The position numbers were made by a program, and so were the translations under genes. DNA of 64,000 bases from Collinsella aerofaciens (lineage in GTDB: Bacteria; Actinomycetota; Coriobacteriia; Coriobacteriales; Coriobacteriaceae): contig NZ_WWSY01000009.1 in NCBI RefSeq assembly GCF_009876115.1, forward strand, positions 1-64,000, written 5' to 3'. The notes under the pieces were generated by a model that saw only the letters and a list, made by a program, of their open reading frames with translations, made no database searches and was not told where the DNA came from. Each line of letters opens with the position of its first letter. Positions within the stretch are counted from its first letter, which is position 1. Shown in pieces: positions 16,662-25,985 of this stretch.

Positions 16662-16869
16662 CGGAAAACCGGGCTGCACACAATTCCACCATCCGGCATG
16701 CGCCGCCGAAGGGCAGGCGCAAGGTTTCCGCTCGGTCAGGTCCTGGGCTCGCTCGGAAAGCACATTAAGTGCTTTCCGGCTCGTGCGGAATCTACGGAAA
16801 CCTTGCGCCTGCCCTTCGGCGGCGCGTGCCTGCGTCAACTATGGGACAGCCCGGGTTTCTGTTGAGCGA
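16654..16869. repeat. Long hairpin element, copy 2, with conserved core
   Basis: Inner arms 16700-16730 and 16795-16825 are 31-bp perfect inverted copies. Beyond a loosely matching stretch, outer arms 16654-16676 and 16847-16869 match at about 20 of 23 positions. The apex carries the core shared with 3735-3874: a 9-bp hairpin (16755-16763 with 16769-16777, loop ATTAA) and flanking GCACGAGCC. In the core stem G-C in copy 1 becomes A-T here on both sides, so pairing is kept. It lies between the aminotransferase and the rplJL promoter. Confidence 0.85.
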
Positions 16870-16923
16870 CGCCCCCACGCATAACCCTTATGTCGGTGGG
16901 CTGATGTGTTGCGTCCCTGATGG

Positions 16924-18060
16924 CTATAGGGTTGAGACGAAGGTGGATAGGCGGTGGAGGCCTTCGTCCAGGTTTTCGTCGGAGACGCAGTAGCTTAGGC
17001 GGATGTGGCCTTCGGTGCCGAAACAGTCGCCCGGGACTAGAGCTACGTTTGCCTCTTTGATGGCTTTGATGCAGAAGTCTTCGCTTGTTAGGCCAAACTT
17101 TTTGATGCTCGGGAAAGCGTAGAAGGCTCCTGCGGGCTCTACTGCGTCGAGGCCCATGGCGTTTAAGGCTGCGAGCACGCGTTTGCGGCGGGCTCGGTAG
17201 ACTTCGAGCATGGGGGTGGGGTCGACGGTGAGGGCTCGCTTTGCGGCGTCCATCTCAAATGAAACGGCGCTCGATACTAGGTATTGGTGGGCCTTTGCGA
17301 TCTCGGCGATGACGGGGGCTGCGGCAGCGAGCCAGCCCAAGCGCCAGCCGGTCATGGCCCAGGGCTTGGAGAAGCTCTCGATGATCACCGTCTGCTCGCG
17401 CAGCTCCGGGTGTCGCTGGGCAAAGCGCTCGTAGCCGTCCACATAGACGAGGCGGTTGTATACGTCGTCGCAGACTACGTAGATACCCGCCTGCTCCGTT
17501 ACGCGCGCCACGGCGTCGAGCGATGCCGCGTTGAGAATGCAGCCCGTGGGATTGTTGGGCGAGCAGATAACGATGGCCTTGGTCGCCGGGGTTACGCAGG
17601 CACGAAGCACGTCCTCGTCAATCTGAAATTGCGCGGGCTCCGTATCCAAAAAGACTGCTTTGGCGTGATTGGCTACGACGATGCTCTCGTACAGGCCAAA
17701 GGCCGGCGTGGGGATAATGACCTCGTCGCCGGGGTTGAGCATAGCCATGAATGTTGCCGACAGGGCCTCGGTCGCGCCGTCGGTCAGGATGACCTCATCG
17801 GTGGAAAACGCCAGGCCCGCGTCGCCCATATATGCGGACAGCGCCTCGCGCAGGGCAGGGCGGCCGTTGTTGGGCGGATAATGCGTGTCACCGCGGTCCA
17901 GCGCGGAGGTCACCTCGGCGCTAATCACGTCGGGCGTGGAAAAATCAGGCTCGCCGAGCGCAAGCGCAATACATCCCGGATGCTGGGCGGCGAGCGCGTT
18001 GATTCGGCGGATGCCGGAGGGCTTGAGCGTGGCAAGCGAGGTATTCATGGGCAGGCGCAT
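16924..18060 (-). CDS. Class I/II pyridoxal-phosphate aminotransferase
   Basis: 378 residues, fold-type I aminotransferase of the aspartate/aromatic group. It shows the LALGEPDFSTPDVI start, TDGATEAL for phosphate binding, SPNNPTG, the CDDVY region and the PLP lysine K232 in SFSKPWAMTGWRLGW. The substrate cannot be told from sequence; aspartate, aromatic amino acids or alanine are all possible. ATG with AAAGGA upstream. Divergent from the gene at 18154, with about 90 nt between them for both promoters. Confidence 0.92.
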   Translation of the reverse strand: MRLPMNTSLATLKPSGIRRINALAAQHPGCIALALGEPDFSTPDVISAEVTSALDRGDTHYPPNNGRPALREALSAYMGDAGLAFSTDEVILTDGATEALSATFMAMLNPGDEVIIPTPAFGLYESIVVANHAKAVFLDTEPAQFQIDEDVLRACVTPATKAIVICSPNNPTGCILNAASLDAVARVTEQAGIYVVCDDVYNRLVYVDGYERFAQRHPELREQTVIIESFSKPWAMTGWRLGWLAAAAPVIAEIAKAHQYLVSSAVSFEMDAAKRALTVDPTPMLEVYRARRKRVLAALNAMGLDAVEPAGAFYAFPSIKKFGLTSEDFCIKAIKEANVALVPGDCFGTEGHIRLSYCVSDENLDEGLHRLSTFVSTL

Positions 18061-18153
18061 GGCGTTCCTTTCGTAAGGGTTGCACTAGGATAGCGCGGCG
18101 AGGCACCGCCAGACGGTGTAACCTAAACGGAAACGGACTGGAAAGGAGATGAC

Positions 18154-18816
18154 ATGGAGGCGATCGCACGCGGCGATAAACCCAAAACGCTGCAGACCAT
18201 TGCATATATCAGTATTCCCGAGAGCGCCGATCTTGAGTTTTTGCTCTGGGACCTGCAGGATGCCATCGCCGCCTATGCCCGACTTTCTGGTACTTCGCTC
18301 CCCCGTCTGGTCGCCCTGGGGACGGATGATGGCGGCAGCGTTGCGGACGGCATTGTATTCGCTGTTGAGAATGCGCTCAATAACGAGGCGATGAGCGTCG
18401 TTGAGCGGGCGCTTGATTGCCTTGGGGGCACGGAAGCGCGCGTCTATGTCGTTGTTCAAGCCGGCTGCGGGAGTCCCGAGCGGGCGCACACGGTCGTTGG
18501 CCATCTGCGCGAAGCGTGCGAGCGTCGGGGGTTGTCGTGGTGCGGTGGCATTGTCGTCTGCACCGGCACCGGCATCGCAGCGCTTTGCCGCTCCCCACGC
18601 ATGGGCCTCTTGCGCCGACCGTTTTCCGAAGCCATGGACAAGCTCGTGGGTGCGGTGCGTATGGGTTGCTCGGTTGAGCATGCGCAGCGACTCGGCGGCG
18701 GCAGTGCCGAGGACGTCGACACCAATGGCATGGTTTTTGCCGAGCCAGCCGTGCCGGCGCCAATCTGGCAAGCCGTTATAAAACGCCTTGGCGCTCACGC
18801 TCAATCAAATATTTAA
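18154..18816 (+). CDS. Hypothetical protein, possibly flavodoxin-like fold
   Basis: 220 residues with AAGGAG correctly placed before ATG. Not recognised with confidence. Alternating strand/helix pattern (IAYISIPESADLEFLLWDLQ; ARVYVVVQAGCGSPERAHTV; GLSWCGGIVVCTGTGI) suggests a Rossmann- or flavodoxin-type alpha/beta fold similar to NAD(P)H/FMN-dependent reductase-like proteins, but no cofactor motif can be assigned. No signal peptide or membrane segment. Its stop is one base from the convergent glycosylase gene. Confidence 0.7.
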   Translation: MEAIARGDKPKTLQTIAYISIPESADLEFLLWDLQDAIAAYARLSGTSLPRLVALGTDDGGSVADGIVFAVENALNNEAMSVVERALDCLGGTEARVYVVVQAGCGSPERAHTVVGHLREACERRGLSWCGGIVVCTGTGIAALCRSPRMGLLRRPFSEAMDKLVGAVRMGCSVEHAQRLGGGSAEDVDTNGMVFAEPAVPAPIWQAVIKRLGAHAQSNI

Positions 18817-18817
18817 A

Positions 18818-19381
18818 CTAACGAGCGCCCCAATCAACGGCATCGCGCCAGCGCTCAACAAGGCGTTCCAGGCGCCATGCCGCATTGGCGGGACTTGTCG
18901 ACGGCAGAACGATAGCCGGCAGCCCTGTGCGCTCTTGCAGGTAGCGCTTGTAGAGCCGCCCTGCTGTGCCGCCGTTACATATCACCTGTTCAATGGGAGC
19001 TGCACCGGTAATGCGCTCGACATGCGCCGGAACGACGTTTTTGATGCTCGCGTCGCTTGAGCCCTTGATGTCACAGCTCTCGATCACGTCCCACAGGGCC
19101 ACACCGCCGTTGAGCAGCATAGCCCGCTTGGCAGCAACCGAGGCGTCGAGCGTCGCGGACTCGCCGCTCGCCAAAGAGTCTCCCTCGTTGGGCGGCACGG
19201 ACGCACCAAGGCACGCGGCCATCACGCGCCAAAAGCGGTTCTGGGGATTACCGTAATAGAAGGCGTTGGCGCGCGAGAGCACCGAGGGAAACGAGCCCAA
19301 CACCAAAACGCGCGAGCGCTCGTCAAACACGGGCTCAAACCCATGCTCAATATGTTGATAGCCCTCGTCGGACGCAGCCAT
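18818..19381 (-). CDS. DNA-deoxyinosine glycosylase (UDG superfamily)
   Basis: 187 residues. Uracil-DNA-glycosylase fold of the family annotated as DNA-deoxyinosine glycosylase, which removes hypoxanthine arising from adenine deamination. Visible motifs are VLVLGSFPSVLSR (residues about 25-37), FYYGNPQNRFWRVM, ALWDVIESCDIKGSSD and the C-terminal LPSTSPANAAW, which replaces the HPSP-type loop of other UDGs. The preceding gene on this strand (GH13) is separated by 3 nt, so the two are probably co-transcribed. Confidence 0.85.
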   Translation of the reverse strand: MAASDEGYQHIEHGFEPVFDERSRVLVLGSFPSVLSRANAFYYGNPQNRFWRVMAACLGASVPPNEGDSLASGESATLDASVAAKRAMLLNGGVALWDVIESCDIKGSSDASIKNVVPAHVERITGAAPIEQVICNGGTAGRLYKRYLQERTGLPAIVLPSTSPANAAWRLERLVERWRDAVDWGAR

Positions 19382-19384
19382 GGC

Positions 19385-20761
19385 CTAGGCCCTCAACAGA
19401 TAGCGCACCTCGTAGGGTGCAAGCTCAAGGGTACCCGTCAGCTCGACCGTGGACGCATCGTCAACAAGCAGGTCGACGAAGGAGCCGTTGAGTTCGCCGG
19501 CTCCAAAGGTGTAGGGCTCGTTCACGGCATTGACCGCCACGAGCACCGTCGCGTCGTCGCAGGCGCGCTCGAACAGCAGCTGCTTGTTCTGAATCACCAC
19601 GTTGCGATAGGCACCGTAGTTGAGGGCACGAGCCGCCGCGTCGTTTGCCGAGCGCAGGTGCGCGAGCTGCTTGATGAAGGCCGTCAGCTCGTTGGGCGCA
19701 GGCTCATCGAGCGCAGGACGCAGCGCCCAATCGCCATCGGAACCGCCCTTTTCGCCGGCAATCCCCCACTCGCTGCCATAGTAGACGCACGGAATGCCCG
19801 GCATGCCAAACAGCATGCCATAGGCGGGGCGCAGGCAGGACTTGTCGGTAAGGATGCTCGCCAGGCGCGGCACATCGTGATTGTCGACAAACGACAGCAG
19901 ATGCTTGCCGCGATAAATGCACCACGGGTCACCGCCAAACTGGCGATGCAGCGAGTGGGCAATCTCGAACATGTTGACCGAGTTAAAGCTGGAGTACAAG
20001 CCCTTGTAGCACTCGTAGTTGGTGCAGGAGTCGAGCATCTCGTCGTTGACGATCTGGTTGTAGTCGCCGTGGAGCGTCTCGCCGATCAGCACAAAGTCGG
20101 GCTTGAGCTCACGGGTAAAGGCGTGCAGGCGGCGCATGAAGTCGCGGTCGAGCATATAGGCAACGTCCAAGCGCAGGCCGTCGACGCCAAAGACCTCGGC
20201 CCAGCGACGCACGGACTCGAGCAGGTAATCGACCACGGCGGGGTTTTGCAGGTTGAGCTTCACAAGCTCAAAATGGCCCTCCCAGCCCTCGTACCAAAAG
20301 CCGTCGCCGTAGCACGAGTCGCCGTCAAAGCTGATGTGGAACCAATCCTTGTACGGCGAATCCCACTTGCGCTCCTGCACATCGCGGAAGGCCCAAAAGC
20401 CGCGACCGACGTGGTTGAAGACGGCATCGAGCATCACACGGATGCCATGGGCGTGCAGCGTCTCGCACACGGCGGTAAAATCGGCATCCCCACCCAGACG
20501 ACGGTCGATATGGCGCAGACTGCGCGTGTCGTAACCGTGGCTATCAGACTCGAGCGGCGGGTTAATGAGCACAGCACCGATGCCGAGCTCTTGCAGGTAG
20601 TCGGCCCATTGGGCGATTTTCATAATCGGAGCATCGGGGTTGGGCGCGGCGTTGGCGGCCTGGGCGAGCTCATCCTCGGCAACGGGCGCGGCGTTTTCGC
20701 GCGGGGCTCCGCAAAAGCCCAGCGGATAGATCTGATAGAACGTCGTCTCGTATGCCCACAT
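19385..20761 (-). CDS. GH13 alpha-amylase family glycosidase
   Basis: 458 residues without a signal peptide, so cytoplasmic. All four GH13 regions are present: DAVFNHVG (about 112-119), GLRLDVAY with nucleophile D199, IGETLHGD with acid/base E228 and FVDNHDVPR with D296. A short C-terminal all-beta domain follows. Likely acts on maltodextrins or cyclodextrins imported into the cell (neopullulanase/cyclomaltodextrinase-like); it lacks the large N-terminal domain usual in those, so the exact activity is open. Confidence 0.9.
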   Translation of the reverse strand: MWAYETTFYQIYPLGFCGAPRENAAPVAEDELAQAANAAPNPDAPIMKIAQWADYLQELGIGAVLINPPLESDSHGYDTRSLRHIDRRLGGDADFTAVCETLHAHGIRVMLDAVFNHVGRGFWAFRDVQERKWDSPYKDWFHISFDGDSCYGDGFWYEGWEGHFELVKLNLQNPAVVDYLLESVRRWAEVFGVDGLRLDVAYMLDRDFMRRLHAFTRELKPDFVLIGETLHGDYNQIVNDEMLDSCTNYECYKGLYSSFNSVNMFEIAHSLHRQFGGDPWCIYRGKHLLSFVDNHDVPRLASILTDKSCLRPAYGMLFGMPGIPCVYYGSEWGIAGEKGGSDGDWALRPALDEPAPNELTAFIKQLAHLRSANDAAARALNYGAYRNVVIQNKQLLFERACDDATVLVAVNAVNEPYTFGAGELNGSFVDLLVDDASTVELTGTLELAPYEVRYLLRA

Positions 20762-20832
20762 AGCAACCTCCCGGTAAGCTCAACACAACGACATCCATTG
20801 TATGCCCGGCTTGTATCCTCTTCCCCAAAATA

Positions 20833-20899
20833 AGTTGCGGTGGAATAGTTCCTGCTTGGGCCTTCAGAGGCCTTAAACAGGAACTATTCCACCGCAACT
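20833..20899. repeat. Perfect 22-bp inverted repeat hairpin
   Basis: Arms 20833-20854 and 20878-20899 are perfect inverted copies. The 23-nt loop contains its own GGCCT/AGGCC hairpin. There is no T-tract on either side, so a plain terminator is unlikely. It lies after the MFS gene and before the GH13 gene, both on the minus strand. Confidence 0.85.
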
Positions 20900-20914
20900 G
20901 ATAAGGGGATGTGG

Positions 20915-22111
20915 TTAGGCAACGGGTTTGGCACGGCGGATGGCCGGGAACAGCACCGTGATGGCAAGGATGACGCCCACGACTGCAATCGCCCCGCCCG
21001 CGAAGCCGATCCAAGCGATGCCGGGACCCGAAACCACGGCGCCGCCGATTGCGGTGCCCGTGCCGATACCGAGATTAAACAGGCCCGAGAAGATCGACAT
21101 GGCGACGGCCGATGAATCCGCCGGCGTGTACTTGATGAGCTCGGCCTGAAACGCCACGTTAAAGGCCGTGGCGCAGCAGCCCCACAGCGCGCAAACGGTA
21201 AGCACTGCCGCGAGCGACGATGCAACCGGACCCATGAGCAGCAGGGCCACCGGCACGCCGGAGAGCGTAACTGCGAGAAACGGGAACCGGTGCCCGTCGA
21301 ACAGACGGCCGAACAGCCAGCTTCCGAGCAGACCAGAGCAGCCGAACGCCGTCAGCGTCATAGTGATGGCGCCCGCGTCGACGTGCGCGACCTGTGCCAG
21401 GAACGGCTCGATATAGCTGTAACCCGCATAATAGCCGGTCGCCATAAAGACCGTGACCGCGTAGAGCGCGATCAGGAACGGGTTCTTGAGCAGCACGGGC
21501 AGCTGTTTGACGGTAAAGCGCTCACCCGCCGGCATGGCCGGGAACACCGCTGCCTGGTACACCACCGCGACGGCAGAAAAAGCCCCGACCACGGCAAACG
21601 TCATGCGCCAGCCCACGGCCAGGCCGATGGCGCGGCCGATCGGCAGGCCAAAGATCTGCGCGATGGACGAGCCCGTGGCGATCATGCTGATGGCGAGCGC
21701 TCCGTGGCGGGTGTCGACGAGGCGCGAAGCCATGATCGAGGCGACCGACCAGAACACGGCGTGCGCACAGGCGACCACCAGGCGCGCGCAGACCAGGATG
21801 GGATATGTCGGTGCCACAGCGGACAGGAACTGGCCGAGCGAGAACACGGCAAGCACGCCGAGCAGCATACGCTTGAACTCAAAGCGCGAGGCAAACACCA
21901 TGAGCGGCAGCGACAGCAGCATGACGCCCCAGGCATAGACCGAGATCATGATGCCGGCTTGGGACTCGGTAAGCGAGAACGACGCGGCAATGTCGGTCAA
22001 CAGGCCAATGGGCATGAACTCCGACGTGTTGAATACGAACGCGCAACAGGCGAGCCCGATAAGCGGGAGCCACTGCTTGAGTGAGATGCCATCTTGCCTT
22101 GCCTGAGTCAT
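20915..22111 (-). CDS. MFS transporter, sugar-efflux / drug-resistance type
   Basis: 398 residues, 12 predicted membrane helices, major facilitator superfamily. The N-terminal FNTSEFMPIGLLTDIAASFS with TESQAGIMISVYAWGVMLL matches the arabinose-efflux/YdhP group (DHA1-like). An open frame runs 39 codons further up, but ATG 22111 with GGAGAGG fits the family start. A TATAAT (complement of 22150-22155) with TGACGG 17 nt upstream on the minus strand may be its promoter, overlapping the hairpin after feoB. Substrate unknown. Confidence 0.88.
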   Translation of the reverse strand: MTQARQDGISLKQWLPLIGLACCAFVFNTSEFMPIGLLTDIAASFSLTESQAGIMISVYAWGVMLLSLPLMVFASRFEFKRMLLGVLAVFSLGQFLSAVAPTYPILVCARLVVACAHAVFWSVASIMASRLVDTRHGALAISMIATGSSIAQIFGLPIGRAIGLAVGWRMTFAVVGAFSAVAVVYQAAVFPAMPAGERFTVKQLPVLLKNPFLIALYAVTVFMATGYYAGYSYIEPFLAQVAHVDAGAITMTLTAFGCSGLLGSWLFGRLFDGHRFPFLAVTLSGVPVALLLMGPVASSLAAVLTVCALWGCCATAFNVAFQAELIKYTPADSSAVAMSIFSGLFNLGIGTGTAIGGAVVSGPGIAWIGFAGGAIAVVGVILAITVLFPAIRRAKPVA

Positions 22112-22159
22112 GTAGGAAACCTCTCCGATTGTCTTGAGCGGTGGGCGATTATATAGCAA

Positions 22160-22194
22160 CGGCCCCGCATCCGTCAGCAACAGATGCGGGGCCG
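22160..22194 (-). terminator. Hairpin after feoB, possible terminator
   Basis: A 12-bp stem (22160-22171 with 22183-22194) lies 40 nt past the feoB stop. The minus strand continues TTGCTATATAAT, which has few Ts and more resembles the -10 of the MFS gene. Termination is plausible but may be partial. Confidence 0.5.
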
Positions 22195-22235
22195 CAATCA
22201 ACTCAATACACAGAGGTGGCGACGTCAATTAATAG

Positions 22236-24596
22236 CTAAGCCAACCCCAGCAATATGCCCGCCGAATGCACGACAAACGCCACGATCCAGGCGACCGTCA
22301 CCTGAAACGCGAACACGGCAACGGCATAGCGCGCGCCCAGCTCACTCTTGACGGCGCCGATTGCCGCTACGCAGGGCGGGTACAGCAGCGTAAAGACCAG
22401 GAACACGTAAGCGGTAAACGGCGAAAACATGGTCGACAGTGCCGCGGGCGAGGTCGCGCCCAAAAGCACCGTGAGGGTCGAGATGACACTCTCCTTGGCG
22501 ATAAGTCCGGTGACGAGCGCCGTGGATGCTCGCCAATCGCCAAACCCAAGCGGCGCCAGCGCCGGCGCGATGATGCTGCCGAGACCCGCAAGCAGGCTTT
22601 GCGACTGATCGGCGACCACATTAAAGCGAATGTCGAACGTCTGAAGGAACCAGATGACCACGGTAGCGGCAAAGATAATGGTAAAGGCCTTGGTAATAAA
22701 GTCCTTGGCCTTATCCCATGCCAGCATCACCGTCGTCTTGACGCTCGGCAGACGGTAATTGGGAAGCTCCATGATAAACGGCACCGGGTCGCCCTTAAAT
22801 GCCGTGCGGTTGAGCACCAAAGCCGCGATGCAACCGATCGCAATGCCAATCAGATAGAGCGAGACCATGGCGGGAACCGTCGCCTGTGGGAAAAACGCCC
22901 CGCACAGCAGACCGTAGACCGGCAACTTGGCCGAACAGCTCATAAACGGCGTGAGCATGACCGTCATCTTGCGGTCGTGCTCGGATGGGAGCGTACGGGT
23001 CGACATGATAGCCGGCACGGTGCAGCCAAAACCGACGAGCATGGGCACGAAGCTGCGGCCCGACAGGCCAAAGCGACGCAGTACCTTATCCATGACAAAG
23101 GCAACGCGCGCCATGTAGCCCGAGTCTTCCAGAATGGAGAGGAACAAGAAGAGCACGACGATAATCGGCAGGAAGGTCAGCACGCTGCCCACGCCCGTAA
23201 GCACGCCGTCGACAGCCAGCGAGCGCACCACGTCGTTGGTGCCGAACGCCTTGAGACCCGCATCGGCCGAGGCGATGATGGCAGCGATGCCGTCCTCCAT
23301 AAGTCCCTGCAACGCCGCGCCGATCACGCCAAACGTCAGCCAAAAGACGAGGCCCATGATCACCAGGAACGCCGGAATGGCTGTGTAACGACCTGTCAGG
23401 ATGCGGTCAATCTTGACGGAGCGCACGTGCTCGCGGCTCTCGTGCGGCTTTACGACGCAGCGCCCGCACACGTCGCCGATAAAGCTAAAGCGCATATCGG
23501 CCAGCGCAGATAGACGGTCGGTGCCGGCCTCGCCCTCCATCTGGGTAATGATGTGCTCGATGGCGTCAAGCTCGTTTCGATCCAGATGAAGTGCCTCGGT
23601 CACCAGCTCGTCGCCCTCAACCAGCTTGGTCGCCGCAAAACGCACGGGAATGTGCGCCGTCGCGGCATGGTCCTCGATCAGGTTGGCAATGCCGTGGATG
23701 CAGCGATGCAGTGCACCGCCGTCTGGACCATCGGGCGCACAGAAGTCCAGGCGACCGGGGCGCTCACGGAACCGCGCCACGTGCAAGGCATGATCCACCA
23801 ACTCGCCAATGCCCTCGTTGCGGGCAGCGCTAATGGGAACAACAGGCACGCCCAGCAGACTCTCGAGCAGGTTGACGTCTACGGCACCACCATTGGCGGT
23901 CACCTCGTCCATCATGTTGAGCGCGATGACCATGGGGCGGTCGAGCTCCATGAGCTGCAGTGTCAGGTACAGGTTACGCTCGATGTTGGTGGCGTCGATG
24001 ATGTCGATGATGGCGTCGGGGTCTTCGTCCAAGATGAATTGGCGGCTGACGATTTCTTCGCCCGTGTACGGCGACAACGAGTAAATACCGGGCAAGTCGG
24101 TAACGCTCGCCTCGGGGTGGTTACGGATAGTGCCGTCCTTGCGGTCGACCGTCACGCCGGGAAAGTTACCGACATGCTGGTTGGAGCCCGTCAGCTGGTT
24201 GAATAACGTGGTCTTGCCGCAGTTTTGGTTGCCGGCGAGGGCAAAGTGCAGCGGCGCGCCCTCGGGCACGGCCGTCTTTGCCGCACGGGGCGAATACGTC
24301 CCCTCGCCCAGGGCCGGATGCTCCGTCGTGCCGATTGCGGCGTTAGCGCGCGGACCCGTATCGGTGTCGTGAATACCCACAAGCTCGATGCGAGCGGCAT
24401 CGTCCTTGCGCAGTGTCAACTCGTAGCCACGCAGGCGGATCTCGAGCGGGTCGCCCATGGGGGCGTACTTCATCATGGTGACTTCGGTGCCCGGCGTTAG
24501 GCCCATGTCCAAAATATGCTGTCGGAGTGCCTGATCGTCCGATGCCACCGATGCGACAACGGCGTCCTTTCCAATCTCGAGTGTATCGAGCTTCAC
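22236..24596 (-). CDS. feoB: Ferrous iron transporter, FeoA-FeoB fusion
   Basis: 786 residues. Residues 1-75 form a FeoA (SH3-like) domain (DMGLTPGTEVTMMKYAPMGD). A linker leads to the FeoB G-domain with G1 at 122-130 (GNQNCGKTT), NFPGVTVDRKDG, DLPGIYSLSPY (G3) and ALNMMDE (G4). The C-terminal half holds the membrane gates, including GFGCTVPAIMSTRTL and FMSCSAKLPVYGLLCGAFF. It imports Fe(II) at the cytoplasmic membrane, suiting an anaerobe. FeoA is usually a separate protein. ATG start. Confidence 0.96.
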   Translation of the reverse strand: MKLDTLEIGKDAVVASVASDDQALRQHILDMGLTPGTEVTMMKYAPMGDPLEIRLRGYELTLRKDDAARIELVGIHDTDTGPRANAAIGTTEHPALGEGTYSPRAAKTAVPEGAPLHFALAGNQNCGKTTLFNQLTGSNQHVGNFPGVTVDRKDGTIRNHPEASVTDLPGIYSLSPYTGEEIVSRQFILDEDPDAIIDIIDATNIERNLYLTLQLMELDRPMVIALNMMDEVTANGGAVDVNLLESLLGVPVVPISAARNEGIGELVDHALHVARFRERPGRLDFCAPDGPDGGALHRCIHGIANLIEDHAATAHIPVRFAATKLVEGDELVTEALHLDRNELDAIEHIITQMEGEAGTDRLSALADMRFSFIGDVCGRCVVKPHESREHVRSVKIDRILTGRYTAIPAFLVIMGLVFWLTFGVIGAALQGLMEDGIAAIIASADAGLKAFGTNDVVRSLAVDGVLTGVGSVLTFLPIIVVLFLFLSILEDSGYMARVAFVMDKVLRRFGLSGRSFVPMLVGFGCTVPAIMSTRTLPSEHDRKMTVMLTPFMSCSAKLPVYGLLCGAFFPQATVPAMVSLYLIGIAIGCIAALVLNRTAFKGDPVPFIMELPNYRLPSVKTTVMLAWDKAKDFITKAFTIIFAATVVIWFLQTFDIRFNVVADQSQSLLAGLGSIIAPALAPLGFGDWRASTALVTGLIAKESVISTLTVLLGATSPAALSTMFSPFTAYVFLVFTLLYPPCVAAIGAVKSELGARYAVAVFAFQVTVAWIVAFVVHSAGILLGLA

Positions 24597-24717
24597 GCGC
24601 TCATCCTTTCGTTAGACGCGGTTAACCGTTTACCGGGGCTAACCAACTCGTAACGACAAATGATAGCGCTCTGAACTATTTTATAAAGTCAAATACCGAT
24701 GTTTACCTGCGCAAACT

Positions 24718-25038
24718 TTATGCGGTGCGCCCCGAAAGCTCTTTGCGCATACCGCTCAGCGAGATCGAAATGGAACCCGACCGCGCGGTAGCAGTGAGTC
24801 GATCACCCTCAACCGACCCCGTGCATGTAAAGGGCGCCTTGCCCATCAAGACGTGGGAGATAGTACCCGAGAGCTCAAAGAAATCGCACTCAGCGCGGGC
24901 ACCCGAGAGAGCGATATTGAGACCCCTGACGTTTAGTACTGCCCTGAGCGCGCCGTTCACCCCATGTGAAAACGTCACCTCGCCGCGCTTGCTCCCCACC
25001 GGCGTCTGGGCCAAAACCACATACGTACCCTCAAGCAT
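24718..25038 (-). CDS. Small hypothetical beta-rich protein
   Basis: 106 residues. GAGGAGG lies 5 nt before ATG 25038, although the frame stays open upstream. The sequence is mostly short strands with many Ser/Gly/Thr (EGTYVVLAQTPVGSKRGEVT; GSVEGDRLTATARSGSISIS), suggesting a small beta barrel. No signal peptide, cysteine cluster or known motif. Function unknown; it follows the esterase gene by 47 nt on the same strand. Confidence 0.7.
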   Translation of the reverse strand: MLEGTYVVLAQTPVGSKRGEVTFSHGVNGALRAVLNVRGLNIALSGARAECDFFELSGTISHVLMGKAPFTCTGSVEGDRLTATARSGSISISLSGMRKELSGRTA

Positions 25039-25085
25039 GGCTCCTCCTCTAAGCAGACTTTTTGAAACGGGCAAGTAGTCTACTT

Positions 25086-25985
25086 TTACATATGGCGCTC
25101 CAGGAAACGGAAGGCCAGGCGGATCCAAGGACGGACTGCCACCTGCTTGTCCTCGTTGTCGACCGCGGTGTTGGCGTTGCCGAGCGAAAGGCCGTGACCG
25201 CCCTGGTCAAAGACGTGCATCTCGCAAGCGACGCCCTCCTCGGCCATGCGCTGCGCAAACGGATAGACCTGTGCGATCGGCGCTGTCTTGTCGTCGGACA
25301 CGCCCCACACAAAGGTCGGCGGCATCTGGCGCGAAACATGCGTGGTAGGGCAAATGTCGGTCAGGTGCTCATCGGTCGCCTCGCCGCCCGTCACCATCGA
25401 CAGATAGTCGTTGAGCAAATCGCGCCCTGTCTTGCCACCCGTCTTGGGCACGCGCAGGTCGATGCGCGGGTCACGCGTCTGCATATCGCGCACATAGGCA
25501 AGGTCGAGCAACGGATAGCCCAGCACCACGGCGTCGGGACGAATGTCGTCCGGACGCGCCCCGGCAAGTGCCGCGAAGGGGCCGGTCTTCCACTGCGTTG
25601 CCAGCGAGGCGCAAATCATGCCGCCAGCAGAAAAGCCCACGACGCACACGCGCTTGGGATCGACATGCCACTCGTCGGCATTCGCACGCACCGTGGCGAC
25701 CATCTTGGCAAGATCTGCCTGGGGGTGCGGAAAGCTCACGTCACCCGTAGAACTTGTGACATAGTTGAGCACAAAGGCCTGGTAACCGTGATCCAAAAAC
25801 GCAAACGCCACGGGATCCTGCTCATGCGGAGCGATATGCGTAAACGCACCTCCGCCGCAGATAATCACGGCAGGGCGGCGGCCATTCGGCTTATCGGGCA
25901 GCGGCTCGGCACCCAAATACGTAAACGTCGCCGGATACTCCTCGGTCGGCTCCTCGCCCCACAGCGCATGGTTCTCGACAATCAT
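25086..25985 (-). CDS. Alpha/beta hydrolase, acetyl-esterase-like
   Basis: 299 residues from ATG 25985, which has GAAGGGAG upstream; a 69-codon upstream extension has no family resemblance. Nucleophile elbow VGFSAGGMI, acid D in WGVSDDKTAP and His in DQGGHGLSLG complete the triad. The oxyanion region reads VIICGGGAF rather than HGGG. Resembles BD-FAE/xylan acetyl-esterase-like enzymes acting on acylated sugars; the substrate is inferred only. No signal peptide, so intracellular. Confidence 0.85.
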   Translation of the reverse strand: MIVENHALWGEEPTEEYPATFTYLGAEPLPDKPNGRRPAVIICGGGAFTHIAPHEQDPVAFAFLDHGYQAFVLNYVTSSTGDVSFPHPQADLAKMVATVRANADEWHVDPKRVCVVGFSAGGMICASLATQWKTGPFAALAGARPDDIRPDAVVLGYPLLDLAYVRDMQTRDPRIDLRVPKTGGKTGRDLLNDYLSMVTGGEATDEHLTDICPTTHVSRQMPPTFVWGVSDDKTAPIAQVYPFAQRMAEEGVACEMHVFDQGGHGLSLGNANTAVDNEDKQVAVRPWIRLAFRFLERHM

